Shown: positions 1 to 7,283 of the stretch, piece after piece
How positions within the stretch are numbered: the first letter of the stretch is position 1
Layout: each line of letters opens with the position of its first letter
NCBI GenBank assembly: GCA_964583605.1
Contig: CAZOWL010000036.1
Location: forward strand, 1 to 37,567
Length of the DNA: 37,567 nucleotides
From: CAZOWL01 sp964583605
GTDB lineage: Bacteria > Pseudomonadota > Gammaproteobacteria > Chromatiales > Chromatiaceae
Direction of reading: 5' to 3'
The notes under the pieces: model-generated
The model's input: only the letters and a program-made list of their open reading frames with translations
The model's database searches: none
What the model was told of the DNA's origin: nothing
Made by a program: the position numbers and the translations under genes

Positions 1-567
1 TTTCCGCATGTCATCGGCGACGGCACCCGCACGGTCCGCGAGCTGATCCTCGCCGACCAGCGCGCCTCCTGGAAGAGGGGCCTGCATCTCGGGTTGCGGA
101 AGGAGCACGGCGGAGTGCCGACCGAGAGGCTCGACCGGGTGCCGCAGGCGGGAGAGAGCGTGCGGCTCTCCTTCATCGGCTCGATCCGCGTCGGCGGTCT
201 CTACCGCAACGCCGATGAGTACATCACACCCGAGCTGACCGAACGGTTCGACGTCATCTCGCGCTCGATCCCGGAGTTCCACTATGGCCGGTATGATATA
301 CGCTTCGCGTCGATCGAGCAGCTGCAGCAAGGTGAGGGGTTTCGGATCATCGAGATCAACGGGGCGGGCAGCGAATCCATTAGCGCATGGGACCCGAAGA
401 CGACCCTCGGGCAGGTCTACGCGCGGCTCCTAATGCACCAACGGCTGTTGTTCGAGCTCGGCGCGCGCAACCGCGCCCGTGGCTGGAAGCCGGCCGGCCC
501 GCTGGCCTTGCTGCGGGCCGCTTGGCGGCAGACACGTCTGATCAGACGGTACCCGCCGTCGTGCTGA
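1..567 (+). CDS. ATP-grasp domain protein, C-terminal part (5' end outside window)
   Basis: The frame is open from base 1 to the TGA at 565-567, so this is the 3' part (188 codons) of a longer gene. The first residues (HVIGDGTRTVRELI) match the lid region of ATP-grasp carboxylate-amine ligases such as D-Ala-D-Ala ligase and cyanophycin synthetase. The later EINGAGSESISAWDP matches the acidic metal-binding loop (E-x-N) near the end of the ATP-grasp fold. Family members join a carboxylate to an amine through an acyl phosphate. The substrate cannot be told from this fragment. After the E-x-N loop about 70 residues remain, rich in Arg and Leu (helical tail). An internal TTG at 94 is unlikely to be the start, because the conserved lid motif lies upstream of it. 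Confidence 0.7.
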   Translation, partial: FPHVIGDGTRTVRELILADQRASWKRGLHLGLRKEHGGVPTERLDRVPQAGESVRLSFIGSIRVGGLYRNADEYITPELTERFDVISRSIPEFHYGRYDIRFASIEQLQQGEGFRIIEINGAGSESISAWDPKTTLGQVYARLLMHQRLLFELGARNRARGWKPAGPLALLRAAWRQTRLIRRYPPSC

Positions 568-873
568 GGGCCGGCGATTCTCTACCCGTCGCACCTGGAT
601 CGTCCGCCGCGATGCCCGCCCGTCGCGCCCGATCGCTGCGTCGCACCTTCTCGCGATAGCGCCCGCTATGCCTCGTCAGCGCGCCTGGCGCTCAGGCCCA
701 ATTGGCGCACCCCTTACCGCAAGACCCATGCGGGACGGGTATACTTCTCTGCGGATCACGACCAGATCCGCGATGCTGCGGGATACACGAACCTTCTATC
801 GCAGTCAGAAAGGGTCGCGAAACGGGCCAGCCACAGGGTTGGTCAGAACTACAGCTGAGGCACCTCCCCACCC
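568..873. other. intergenic stretch, no supported gene
   Basis: This is 306 bases between the ATP-grasp gene and the hydrolase. The frame of the upstream gene stays open from its stop codon to a TGA at about 857, but it has no start codon with a ribosome binding site and no recognisable motif. No clear terminator or promoter was seen. Confidence 0.5.
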
Positions 874-1821
874 ATGAGCGAATTTGGCTCGATCCGCTCG
901 ATTGACGCGGTACCGCCTTCCGCAGCGATCCGCTCCCTCGCCAGAGGGCTCCCGGAGCGGGACATCATGCTCGCGGGACGCCCCAGCCCCAGCCCCAGCC
1001 GCCGCTTTGGCCGCCTATATCGGTCGGTGCGCGAGCGCTTTCAGGCCGTGACGGGGCTTGGCCTCCGTACGGATAGGGCGGGAGCTCTTCCGGCGCGGCG
1101 CAGACTCGTGGGTCGCGGCGGGCTGCCCGATCTGAGCTACCTGACGGTCGGCGATCCCGAGGGCCGGACGGTGCTCTTCATTCACGGTACGCCGGGCGCT
1201 GCGACGGACTGGGCGCCGTTCCTGTGCAAGGTGCCCGAAGGCCAGCGCCGGCTCGCCGTCGACCGGCCTGGCTTTGGCGAGAGCGGGCCGGGCGCGCCGG
1301 TCGTCGCCCTGCGCGACCAAGCGCGGGCGATCGCGCCCCTGGTGCAGGCCGGTCGCGGGTCGGTCGTCGTGGTCGGCTCCTCCTATGGCGGGCCGGTGGC
1401 CCTGACCCTCGCCGCCGATCATCCCCAGCTGGTATCGGGCGTCGTCCTCGTAGGGGCCGCCGGTGACCCCGAGCGTGAGGAGACGCACCCCCTGCAACGG
1501 CTCGCGGCGACTCGGGCCATGCGTGGTCTGCTCCCCCGGTCGCTTGCCCACTCGAACACCGAGCTCCTCGCGCTACGCAGCGAGCTGGAGGAGCTGGGCG
1601 AGGGCATTGGGCGGATCAGGGCCCCCGTGACCATTTTGCAGGGCCTCGATGACACCCTCGTACCGCCCGAGAGTGCAGCCTATCTCGCGGCAAGGCTGGT
1701 GGGCAGTGTGCGCAGGCGGGTCGTCTTCGTCGAGCAGGCTGGGCACTTCCTCCACATCCTGTTCTCCGACCTGGTCGAGGAGGCCTTGCGCCACATCCTT
1801 GCCGACGCAACCCCGGCCTGA
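874..1821 (+). CDS. alpha/beta hydrolase
   Basis: A 315-residue alpha/beta hydrolase fold protein. The oxyanion HG is in LFIHGTPG (residues 101-108), the nucleophile elbow is G-S-S-Y-G with Ser170, the acid is Asp259 or Asp260 in LQGLDD, and the catalytic His291 is in EQAGHF. The whole triad is therefore intact and in the usual order. The substrate is unknown; the family includes esterases, lipases and C-C hydrolases. The N-terminal ~85 residues before the core are Arg/Pro-rich and may be a membrane-binding or poorly ordered extension. An ATG at 967 (residue 32) with GGAG about 9 bases upstream is a credible alternative start. It stands alone between the ATP-grasp gene and the convergent katG. 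Confidence 0.8.
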   Translation: MSEFGSIRSIDAVPPSAAIRSLARGLPERDIMLAGRPSPSPSRRFGRLYRSVRERFQAVTGLGLRTDRAGALPARRRLVGRGGLPDLSYLTVGDPEGRTVLFIHGTPGAATDWAPFLCKVPEGQRRLAVDRPGFGESGPGAPVVALRDQARAIAPLVQAGRGSVVVVGSSYGGPVALTLAADHPQLVSGVVLVGAAGDPEREETHPLQRLAATRAMRGLLPRSLAHSNTELLALRSELEELGEGIGRIRAPVTILQGLDDTLVPPESAAYLAARLVGSVRRRVVFVEQAGHFLHILFSDLVEEALRHILADATPA

Positions 1822-1959
1822 GCCGAGCCAAGTCCCTGATCAGTGGAGCGCACGCGATATTGATTCGAGCGAGGGAAGCCCCGGGCAGCCCCGGGGCCTC
1901 TGGTGGCGTTACCCTAGATCCCGTGACTGGAACCGCAGAGGCGCCAAGGACACAATAGC

Positions 1960-4131
1960 TCAAGCCAGATCGAAGCGATCAGCGTTCATGACCTTAGTCC
2001 ACGCAGCGACGAAGTCGTGAACGAACTTTTCCTCGTTGTCATCCTGCGCATAGACCTCGGCATAGGCGCGGAGGATCGAGCTCGACCCGAAGACGAGATC
2101 AACGCGGGTCGCCGTCCATTTGACGTCACCGGTCTTGCGATCACGGATCTCGTACAGGTTATTGCCTGTTGGCTCCCAGGTATTCGCCATATCCGTCAGG
2201 TTGACGAAGAAATCGTTCGTCAACACCCCCTCACGATCGGTGAATACACCGTGCTTGGTGCCGCCGTGGTTGGTGCCTAGTACACGCATACCGCCGACGA
2301 GGACCGTCATCTCCGGGGCGATCAGGCCCATCAGCTGCGTACGGTCAAGGAGCAGCTCCTCGGGCTTGACGGCGTAGTTCTTCTTGAGCCAATTGCGATA
2401 GCCGTCATGGATAGGCTCTAGCGGAGCAAAGGAGTCGCCATCGGTCATCTCGGCGGTGGCATCGCCACGACCTGGCGCGAAGGGCACTTGGATGTCAAAG
2501 CCAGCCGCCTTCGCCGCCTGCTCGATGCCGACATTGCCAGCGAGGACGATGACGTCGGCCAGACTAGCTCCCGTCTGGGACGCGACGCCTGCGAGCGTGT
2601 CCAGGACCTTGGCGAGCCGTGCCGGCTCGTTGCCTTCCCAGTCCTTGTGCGGCGCGAGACGGATGCGCGCGCCATTGGCGCCACCTCGCATGTCCGAGCC
2701 ACGGAAGGTCCGGGCGCTGTCCCAGGCCGTTGCGACCATCTCGCTCACGCTCAGGCCGCTGGCCGCGATCTTGGCCTTCACGGCCGCGACGTCATAGTCG
2801 GAGCGGCCGGCGGGGATCGGGTCCTGCCAGATCAGGTCTTCCTGAGGGACCCAGGGACCAACGTAGCGCGCCTTCGGACCCATGTCGCGGTGGGTCAGCT
2901 TGAACCAGGCCCGCGCGAAGGCCTCCGACAGGGCGTCGGGATCCTTATAGAAGCGCTCGCAGATCTTGCGATACTCCGGGTCCATCTTCAGGGCCATGTC
3001 GGCGTCGGTCATCATCGGCTTGCGGCGGATCGAGGGGTCCTCGACATCGACCGGCATGTCCTCTTCCTTGATGTCGACCGGCTCCCATTGCCAGGCGCCC
3101 GCCGGGCTCTTCTTAAGCTCCCACTCGTGCTCGAGCAGCATGCGGAAGTAGCCGTTATCCCATTTGGTCGGGTAGGTCGTCCAGGCGCCTTCAAGCCCGC
3201 TCGTTACGGTATCGCGACCGATGCCGCGCTTCGTCTTGTTGTTCCAGCCCAAGCCCTGGTCTTCGACAGGGGCCGCCTCGGGCTCCGGGCCGAGCAGGCT
3301 TGCATCGCCGTTGCCGTGGGTCTTACCCACCGTGTGTCCACCGGCCGTGAGGGCAACGGTCTCCTCGTCGTTCATCGCCATGCGGGCGAATGTCTCGCGC
3401 ACATCCTTCGCGGTCCGCAGCGGATCGGGGTTGCCGTCGACACCCTCCGGGTTGACGTAGATCAGGCCCATCATCACAGCGGCCAGCGGGTTCTCCAGGT
3501 CCCGTTCGCCGGAGTAACGGCTATTTGGGTTGTCGGTAGGGGCCAGCCACTCTTTCTCCGAGCCCCAGTAGGTGTCCTTCTCTGGATGCCAGATGTCTTC
3601 GCGGCCGAAGCCGAACCCAAAGGTCTTGAGGCCCATCGACTCATAAGCCGCATTACCCGCGAGGATGATCAGATCGGCCCAGCTGAGCTTGTTGCCGTAT
3701 TTCTTCTTGATCGGCCAGAGCAGGCGCCGCGCCTTGTCGAGGTTCACGTTATCGGGCCAGCTGTTCAGGGGGGCAAACCGTTGGTTGCCCGCACCGCCGC
3801 CCCCGCGGCCATCGGCGATGCGATAGCTGCCGGCCGCGTGCCACGCCATGCGGATCATCAAACCGCCGTAATGTCCCCAGTCCGCGGGCCACCAGTCCTG
3901 ACTGTCGGTCATCAGGGCCTGCAGGTCCTTCCTCAGCGCGTCGAAGTCGAGCTTCTTGACTTCTTCACGATAGTTGAAGCCTGCTCCCATCGGGTTTGTC
4001 TTGGTGTCGTGCTGATGCAGGATGTCCAGGTTCAGCGCATTCGGCCACCACTCCATGACGGTCGTTCCAGCGGCAGTATTGCCGCCATGCATCACAGGGC
4101 ATTGGCCAGCAGTGGTCGGATTCGTTTCCAT
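1960..4131 (-). CDS. katG: catalase-peroxidase KatG
   Basis: A 723-residue haem catalase-peroxidase that removes H2O2 by dismutation and peroxidation. Both the catalytic N-terminal domain and the degenerate C-terminal domain are present. With the start at 4131, the distal site R94-x-x-W97-H98 is in RMAWHAAG and the proximal haem ligand His266 is in GGHTVGKTHG. The Met-Tyr-Trp cross-link typical of KatG can be formed by M251, Y225 and W97. The Tyr-Met and Met-His spacings (26 and 15 residues) match known KatGs. Start choice: ATG codons lie at 4143, 4137 and 4131, but GGAG at 4138-4141 sits six bases before 4131 and overlaps the others, so METNPTT is preferred. The gene stands alone downstream of lrgAB on the same strand. 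Function is highly certain. Confidence 0.98.
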   Translation of the reverse strand: METNPTTAGQCPVMHGGNTAAGTTVMEWWPNALNLDILHQHDTKTNPMGAGFNYREEVKKLDFDALRKDLQALMTDSQDWWPADWGHYGGLMIRMAWHAAGSYRIADGRGGGGAGNQRFAPLNSWPDNVNLDKARRLLWPIKKKYGNKLSWADLIILAGNAAYESMGLKTFGFGFGREDIWHPEKDTYWGSEKEWLAPTDNPNSRYSGERDLENPLAAVMMGLIYVNPEGVDGNPDPLRTAKDVRETFARMAMNDEETVALTAGGHTVGKTHGNGDASLLGPEPEAAPVEDQGLGWNNKTKRGIGRDTVTSGLEGAWTTYPTKWDNGYFRMLLEHEWELKKSPAGAWQWEPVDIKEEDMPVDVEDPSIRRKPMMTDADMALKMDPEYRKICERFYKDPDALSEAFARAWFKLTHRDMGPKARYVGPWVPQEDLIWQDPIPAGRSDYDVAAVKAKIAASGLSVSEMVATAWDSARTFRGSDMRGGANGARIRLAPHKDWEGNEPARLAKVLDTLAGVASQTGASLADVIVLAGNVGIEQAAKAAGFDIQVPFAPGRGDATAEMTDGDSFAPLEPIHDGYRNWLKKNYAVKPEELLLDRTQLMGLIAPEMTVLVGGMRVLGTNHGGTKHGVFTDREGVLTNDFFVNLTDMANTWEPTGNNLYEIRDRKTGDVKWTATRVDLVFGSSSILRAYAEVYAQDDNEEKFVHDFVAAWTKVMNADRFDLA

Positions 4132-4137
4132 AACCAT

Positions 4138-4141
4138 CTCC
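4138..4141 (-). promoter_or_regulatory. katG ribosome binding site (decides the start)
   Basis: On the minus strand GGAG is followed by the six bases ATGGTT and then ATG at 4131. This is ideal Shine-Dalgarno spacing. The two upstream in-frame ATGs (4143 and 4137) have no comparable site. Confidence 0.7.
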
Positions 4142-4238
4142 ATTCTTGAGCTCAGTGAGTGAAGTTCGTTCGTCTTGGACGCCCGTCTCGACCACTAGAA
4201 ACTATAGAACACCGGCGCGATGCACAAATCGTTCCATT

Positions 4239-4295
4239 CTATCAATATGATCGTCTATGACGATCTATGGTATGAGTGTCATCGTGCACAACTAT
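4239..4295 (-). promoter_or_regulatory. possible katG operator: palindrome among ATAG/CTAT repeats
   Basis: In the 306-base gap upstream of katG (4132-4437), an A+T-richer patch holds a perfect inverted repeat: GATCGT at 4249-4254 and ACGATC at 4260-4265, with CTATG between. CTAT tetranucleotides occur at 4239, 4255, 4265 and 4292. OxyR sites are built from ATAG/CTAT elements spaced about ten bases apart; here the spacing is only partly right. KatG genes are commonly OxyR-controlled, so a peroxide-responsive operator is plausible but not shown. The rest of the gap holds no gene. Confidence 0.3.
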
Positions 4296-4437
4296 CATCC
4301 CGCGACGCAACTGGCACGGCAAGGGTCACAGGGGTACGTTTCGGAAGGTTTCGATTAGCCGTTCGAATTGGCGATCGCTCTCTACCGGCAGACCTGCCTA
4401 TCGCACTCACGCCCTGCACGAGCCCCTGGCACAGATT

Positions 4438-5169
4438 TCAGCGTCCGAATGCTGCCTCGAGCACCAGTGGCAGGACGAAGGCCGACGCCAGGGCCATCAG
4501 GCCCATCGCCAGTGCCGAGAATGCGCCGGCGAGGCCGCTGATCTGAAAGGCCCTGGCCGTACCGATGCCGTGAGAAGCGACGCCCAGGGCCAAGCCCAAG
4601 GCGCGGTGGTCCCGGACGCGCGCCGCTGCAAGCACCGCGGGGCCAATCACGGCACCCAGCACACCAGTCAGCACGACCAGCGCGGCCGTCAACGACGGCA
4701 GCCCGCCGACCTTCTCCGTGATGCCCATCGCGACTGGCGCGGTCACCGACTTCGGGGCCAACGAGATCAGCGTCTGCTGCGACGCGCCGAGCCATTCGGC
4801 GATGACGACAGCGCTGGTGGCCGAGATCACAGCGCCGGTGGCGATCGCCAGCAGGATCGGCAGCCACAGACGTCGGATCAGATTCAAGTGTCGGTAAAGC
4901 GGGACTGCGAGGGCCACGGTGGCAGGCCCGAGCATGAAGTGCACGAACTGGGCGCCCTCGAAATAGGTCTGGTAACTGGTGCCAGTCATGGCCAGGATGG
5001 CGACCAGCATCAGGATCGACAGCAACACCGGATTGAACAGGGCCCTGCGGCCGCTGCGCCGGAACAGCCAGTCCCCGATCAGGTAGGCCAACACCGTCAG
5101 CGTCAGATGCAGCAGCGGGGTGGTCGACAGGTAGACCCAGATGTCGTCCAGGGCGAGGTCGAGCTCCAT
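4438..5169 (-). CDS. lrgB: LrgB/CidB family membrane protein
   Basis: A 243-residue polytopic inner-membrane protein of the LrgB (CidB, YohK) family. Conserved family stretches are visible: FMLGPATVALAVPLY near residues 78-92, SLAPKSVTAPVAMGI near 135-150, and LGVASHGIGTARA near 194-206. About six to eight hydrophobic segments cover most of its length. In other bacteria LrgB works with LrgA as a holin/antiholin-like pair; plant and some bacterial homologues transport glycolate or pyruvate. The start ATG at 5169 lies four bases after the lrgA stop, so the two are translationally coupled. Family assignment is secure; the transported substrate is not known. Confidence 0.92.
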   Translation of the reverse strand: MELDLALDDIWVYLSTTPLLHLTLTVLAYLIGDWLFRRSGRRALFNPVLLSILMLVAILAMTGTSYQTYFEGAQFVHFMLGPATVALAVPLYRHLNLIRRLWLPILLAIATGAVISATSAVVIAEWLGASQQTLISLAPKSVTAPVAMGITEKVGGLPSLTAALVVLTGVLGAVIGPAVLAAARVRDHRALGLALGVASHGIGTARAFQISGLAGAFSALAMGLMALASAFVLPLVLEAAFGR

Positions 5170-5173
5170 AGCT

Positions 5174-5536
5174 TCAGCCTCCGGTCCGCGGGCGCTCCAG
5201 CCACCGGATCAGTCCGGTCGTCAGTAGCCCCGTGATCGTGATGGTCAGGGCCGTGCTGATGATCAGGGCCAGCGAAACGGCGAGCCATTCCTGCTGCAGC
5301 ATCCTGATATGCAGCATGACACCAACGCCGGCCGGCACGAACAGCAGGGAGAGGTGACCGAGGAGGCCATCGACAACGCCGTTGAGTCCATCCGGTATGC
5401 CGCCGCGCAGTGCGAGGCCGGCAAACAGCAGGGCCATGCCGATGACGGGCCCAGGTACCGGCAACCCGGTCCAGACGACGAAGGTCTCACCGGCGAGCTG
5501 GCACAACAAGAGCAACGCAATGAATCTGAGAGCCAT
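5174..5536 (-). CDS. lrgA: LrgA/CidA family membrane protein
   Basis: A 120-residue protein with four predicted membrane helices. The LrgA signature is present: LPVPGPVIGMALLF near residues 23-36 and LLFVPAGVGVMLH near 61-73. It is the small, holin-like partner of LrgB, which follows after a four-base gap. The frame is open further upstream, to 5611, but that extension is Arg/Ser-rich and unlike the family. ATG 5536 gives the usual N-terminus, starting directly with a membrane helix. Its ribosome binding site is weak. The 218 bases upstream separate it from the divergent phosphoribosyltransferase gene and should hold both promoters. Confidence 0.9.
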   Translation of the reverse strand: MALRFIALLLLCQLAGETFVVWTGLPVPGPVIGMALLFAGLALRGGIPDGLNGVVDGLLGHLSLLFVPAGVGVMLHIRMLQQEWLAVSLALIISTALTITITGLLTTGLIRWLERPRTGG

Positions 5537-5754
5537 GGATCTACACGCGATAGTTGATGAGCCGCGCACGGGGCGCGAAGATCGAAGTGGCGAGCTGAGT
5601 CCGGCGCGCAACGACGCTTGGACCGCTCTAGTCTATCGAAGGGACGAGCCGCGCCGCGCGTTTGTGCGCGTCGTGCGCGCACGACTGTCGGGCCAAGGCC
5701 GCAGGTGACGAGCGGCAGTCCCGACCACCGACCGGATGCTTATTGGGAGCGACG

Positions 5755-6372
5755 ATGAGTGAAAAGCTGCGATGCGAGCTGATCTCGTCGGACACCGTCT
5801 ACGAGTTGGCTTACGTCCTTGCCGAGCGGGTGCGCGCATCCGGCTTTCGGCCCGACCTGGTCGTTGCCATCTCGCGCGGCGGGTTCACGCCGGCAAGGGT
5901 GCTGTGCGATTGGCTCGGGATCTTCAATCTGACCAGCATCCGCATCGTCCATTACAGCCGGACGGCGACGAAGGAGCCTAGCGCGACCGTCCGGTATCCG
6001 CTTTGCATCTCGATCAAGGCTGAGCGGGTGCTGGTCGTGGACGACGTGAACGACACCGGTGACACGCTGCGTGCGGCCCGGGCCCATTTGGAGTCTCTGG
6101 GGCCCGCCGAGGTAAGAACCGCGGTGCTGCACGAGAAGACCGGATCGCCGGTCCGGGCCGACTATGCTGCCGGCAGCATCGACGAATGGCGCTGGCTGAT
6201 TTACCCCTGGGCCGTTGTCGAGGACGTTGGCGGCTTCTTGCGTGAGATGCGCCCGCCGCCAACCGACGTCTCGGAGGCAGATCGACGTCTGCGCGAGGAC
6301 TATTGCGTCGAGCTGCCGCCCTCGCAGATCGAGCGGCTCTTGAGGTTGGCGGCGGCCGCGCGTCCGACCTGA
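5755..6372 (+). CDS. phosphoribosyltransferase family protein
   Basis: A 205-residue type I phosphoribosyltransferase. The PRPP-binding motif VLVVDDVNDTGDTL lies at residues 92-105. An upstream SRGGFTPA loop (40-47) binds pyrophosphate, as in hypoxanthine or xanthine-guanine phosphoribosyltransferases. The C-terminal part (YPWAVVEDVGGF) is also typical of purine enzymes. It probably salvages a purine base, but the exact base cannot be read from the sequence. The start is ATG 5755 with GGGAG six bases upstream (5745-5749); the open frame extends upstream without a better site. Its 3' end overlaps an antitoxin remnant in another frame. Confidence 0.85.
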   Translation: MSEKLRCELISSDTVYELAYVLAERVRASGFRPDLVVAISRGGFTPARVLCDWLGIFNLTSIRIVHYSRTATKEPSATVRYPLCISIKAERVLVVDDVNDTGDTLRAARAHLESLGPAEVRTAVLHEKTGSPVRADYAAGSIDEWRWLIYPWAVVEDVGGFLREMRPPPTDVSEADRRLREDYCVELPPSQIERLLRLAAAARPT

Positions 6373-6617
6373 GCGAGCTCTTGGACGCTTGCGTGAGCGC
6401 AGGCCCGCAGGTGGTGACCCGACGCGGCACCGAAACTGCGGTGCTGGTACCCATTGATGAGTGGCGGCGGCTTCAAGCCGCGGCCCGCCCCTCCCTCAAG
6501 CAATTGCTCCTGACCGACTCCGCCCGCACCGACAGGCTGGTGGCCGAGCGACCCGGTCGCGAGCCGAGTCTTCTAAACGACCCTCGCGCTTCGATGGATA
6601 ACGCCAGGATCGGCTGA
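6351..6617 (+). pseudogene. Phd/YefM-type antitoxin remnant
   Basis: The translated stretch SELLDACVSAGPQVVTRRG followed by TETAVLVPIDEWRRL is the core of a Phd/YefM antitoxin, a DNA-binding protein that neutralises a partner toxin. The usual first ten or so residues (of the type M-W-x-L-x-E-A-K) are missing. Upstream the frame runs back into the phosphoribosyltransferase gene without a proper start codon or ribosome binding site. No toxin ORF follows: a VapC-type PIN or RelE sequence was looked for in 6618-7280 and not seen. It is best read as a decayed orphan antitoxin. Translation from TTG 6303 cannot be excluded. Confidence 0.55.
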
Positions 6618-6758
6618 AGTGAAGCAGGATTGTGTCGTGGAGATCACGCCGGACCTCGCGGGCCCTGCCGCGGACCGTCGGCTCGCCCCCTCCTCGCCCG
6701 TCGCTCTGCTCCGGGCCGTCGGGGGCCCGCCGCCGGTCCCTGCCCGCCTGCCTTGGGG

Positions 6759-6902
6759 TCAACCTCCGGCAAGACGCAGGCCGTAGTAATCGAGGCGGGA
6801 GTCCGGCGAGAGGCGGTCGCGATACGCCGAGCGCAGAAAGCGCCCGAAGCTGTAACACGCGCCGCCGCGCAGGACAAGATGCCGCCGATCGAGGACCGAC
6901 GC
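6759..6902 (-). pseudogene. C-terminal remnant of a SUMF1/formylglycine-generating-enzyme-like protein
   Basis: Reading leftwards, 47 codons up to a TGA at 6759-6761 give LVLRGGACYSFGRFLRSA, then YRDRLSPDSRLDYYGLRLAG. This matches the end of SUMF1 (FGE-sulfatase) domains, whose pattern is V-x-R-G-G-S-W-x-x-x-x-x-x-x-R-S-A-x-R ... G-F-R-L-A. A stop codon (6903-6905) lies just upstream in frame, and no start codon or other part of the domain is present. It is therefore a fragment left by deletion. SUMF1-domain proteins may be sulfatase activators, kinase-linked effectors or ligand-binding proteins; the fragment cannot tell which. Confidence 0.6.
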
Positions 6903-7264
6903 CTATCCTTGCCGCCGACCTTGAAGAGCAAAGCGGAGCGAAAGCCGGGCCGAGCACAATCAGTTCCAACCTCGATTGGTCTGCCTGGCTCCGGCCCCTT
7001 CCCATTTCTGGCACGGTCCAGGCTAGCGCGGCTCAGGATGAGCTTGCGGCATTGTGCCGGCGACTCGGCGAGGACACAGGCCAAAGGAAGGCGACAAGCC
7101 CCAAACCGTCGCACACCTCATCGCGAGCCTGTTGATGCAAACCGATTGACCGCAACTGGGTGAGTGGGCGCGCGCCAATCGGTCCCGGCCGCCGGCGCAG
7201 GGCCTGTCCTTCTCGGAGGTTGGCAACCTACGCGGCGGCGTTGCTGAACAGGCGGGTCGCGGCC
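6903..7264. other. non-coding debris, nothing recognised
   Basis: This stretch lies between the SUMF1 remnant and the end of typA. Several frames are open on both strands, as expected at high GC, but none shows a recognisable domain, a ribosome binding site or consistent codon use. Confidence 0.4.
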
Positions 7265-7283
7265 GGGTCCGCGAAGCGGACCC
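7265..7283 (-). terminator. hairpin abutting the typA stop codon
   Basis: A perfect eight-base-pair inverted repeat (GGGTCCGC and GCGGACCC, GAA loop) starts at the typA stop codon. No T-run follows on the minus strand, so it may act as an mRNA-stabilising 3' hairpin or assist Rho-dependent ending rather than be a classical intrinsic terminator. Confidence 0.4.

Noticed and set aside
568..857. Open frame after the ATP-grasp stop codon, possible stop-codon read-through extension
   Set aside because: It has no start codon, ribosome binding site or recognisable domain, and codon use is unconvincing.
2488..4149. A 553-codon open frame on the plus strand across katG
   Set aside because: It is the antisense shadow of katG. 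KatG has every catalytic residue and the opposite frame shows no domain.
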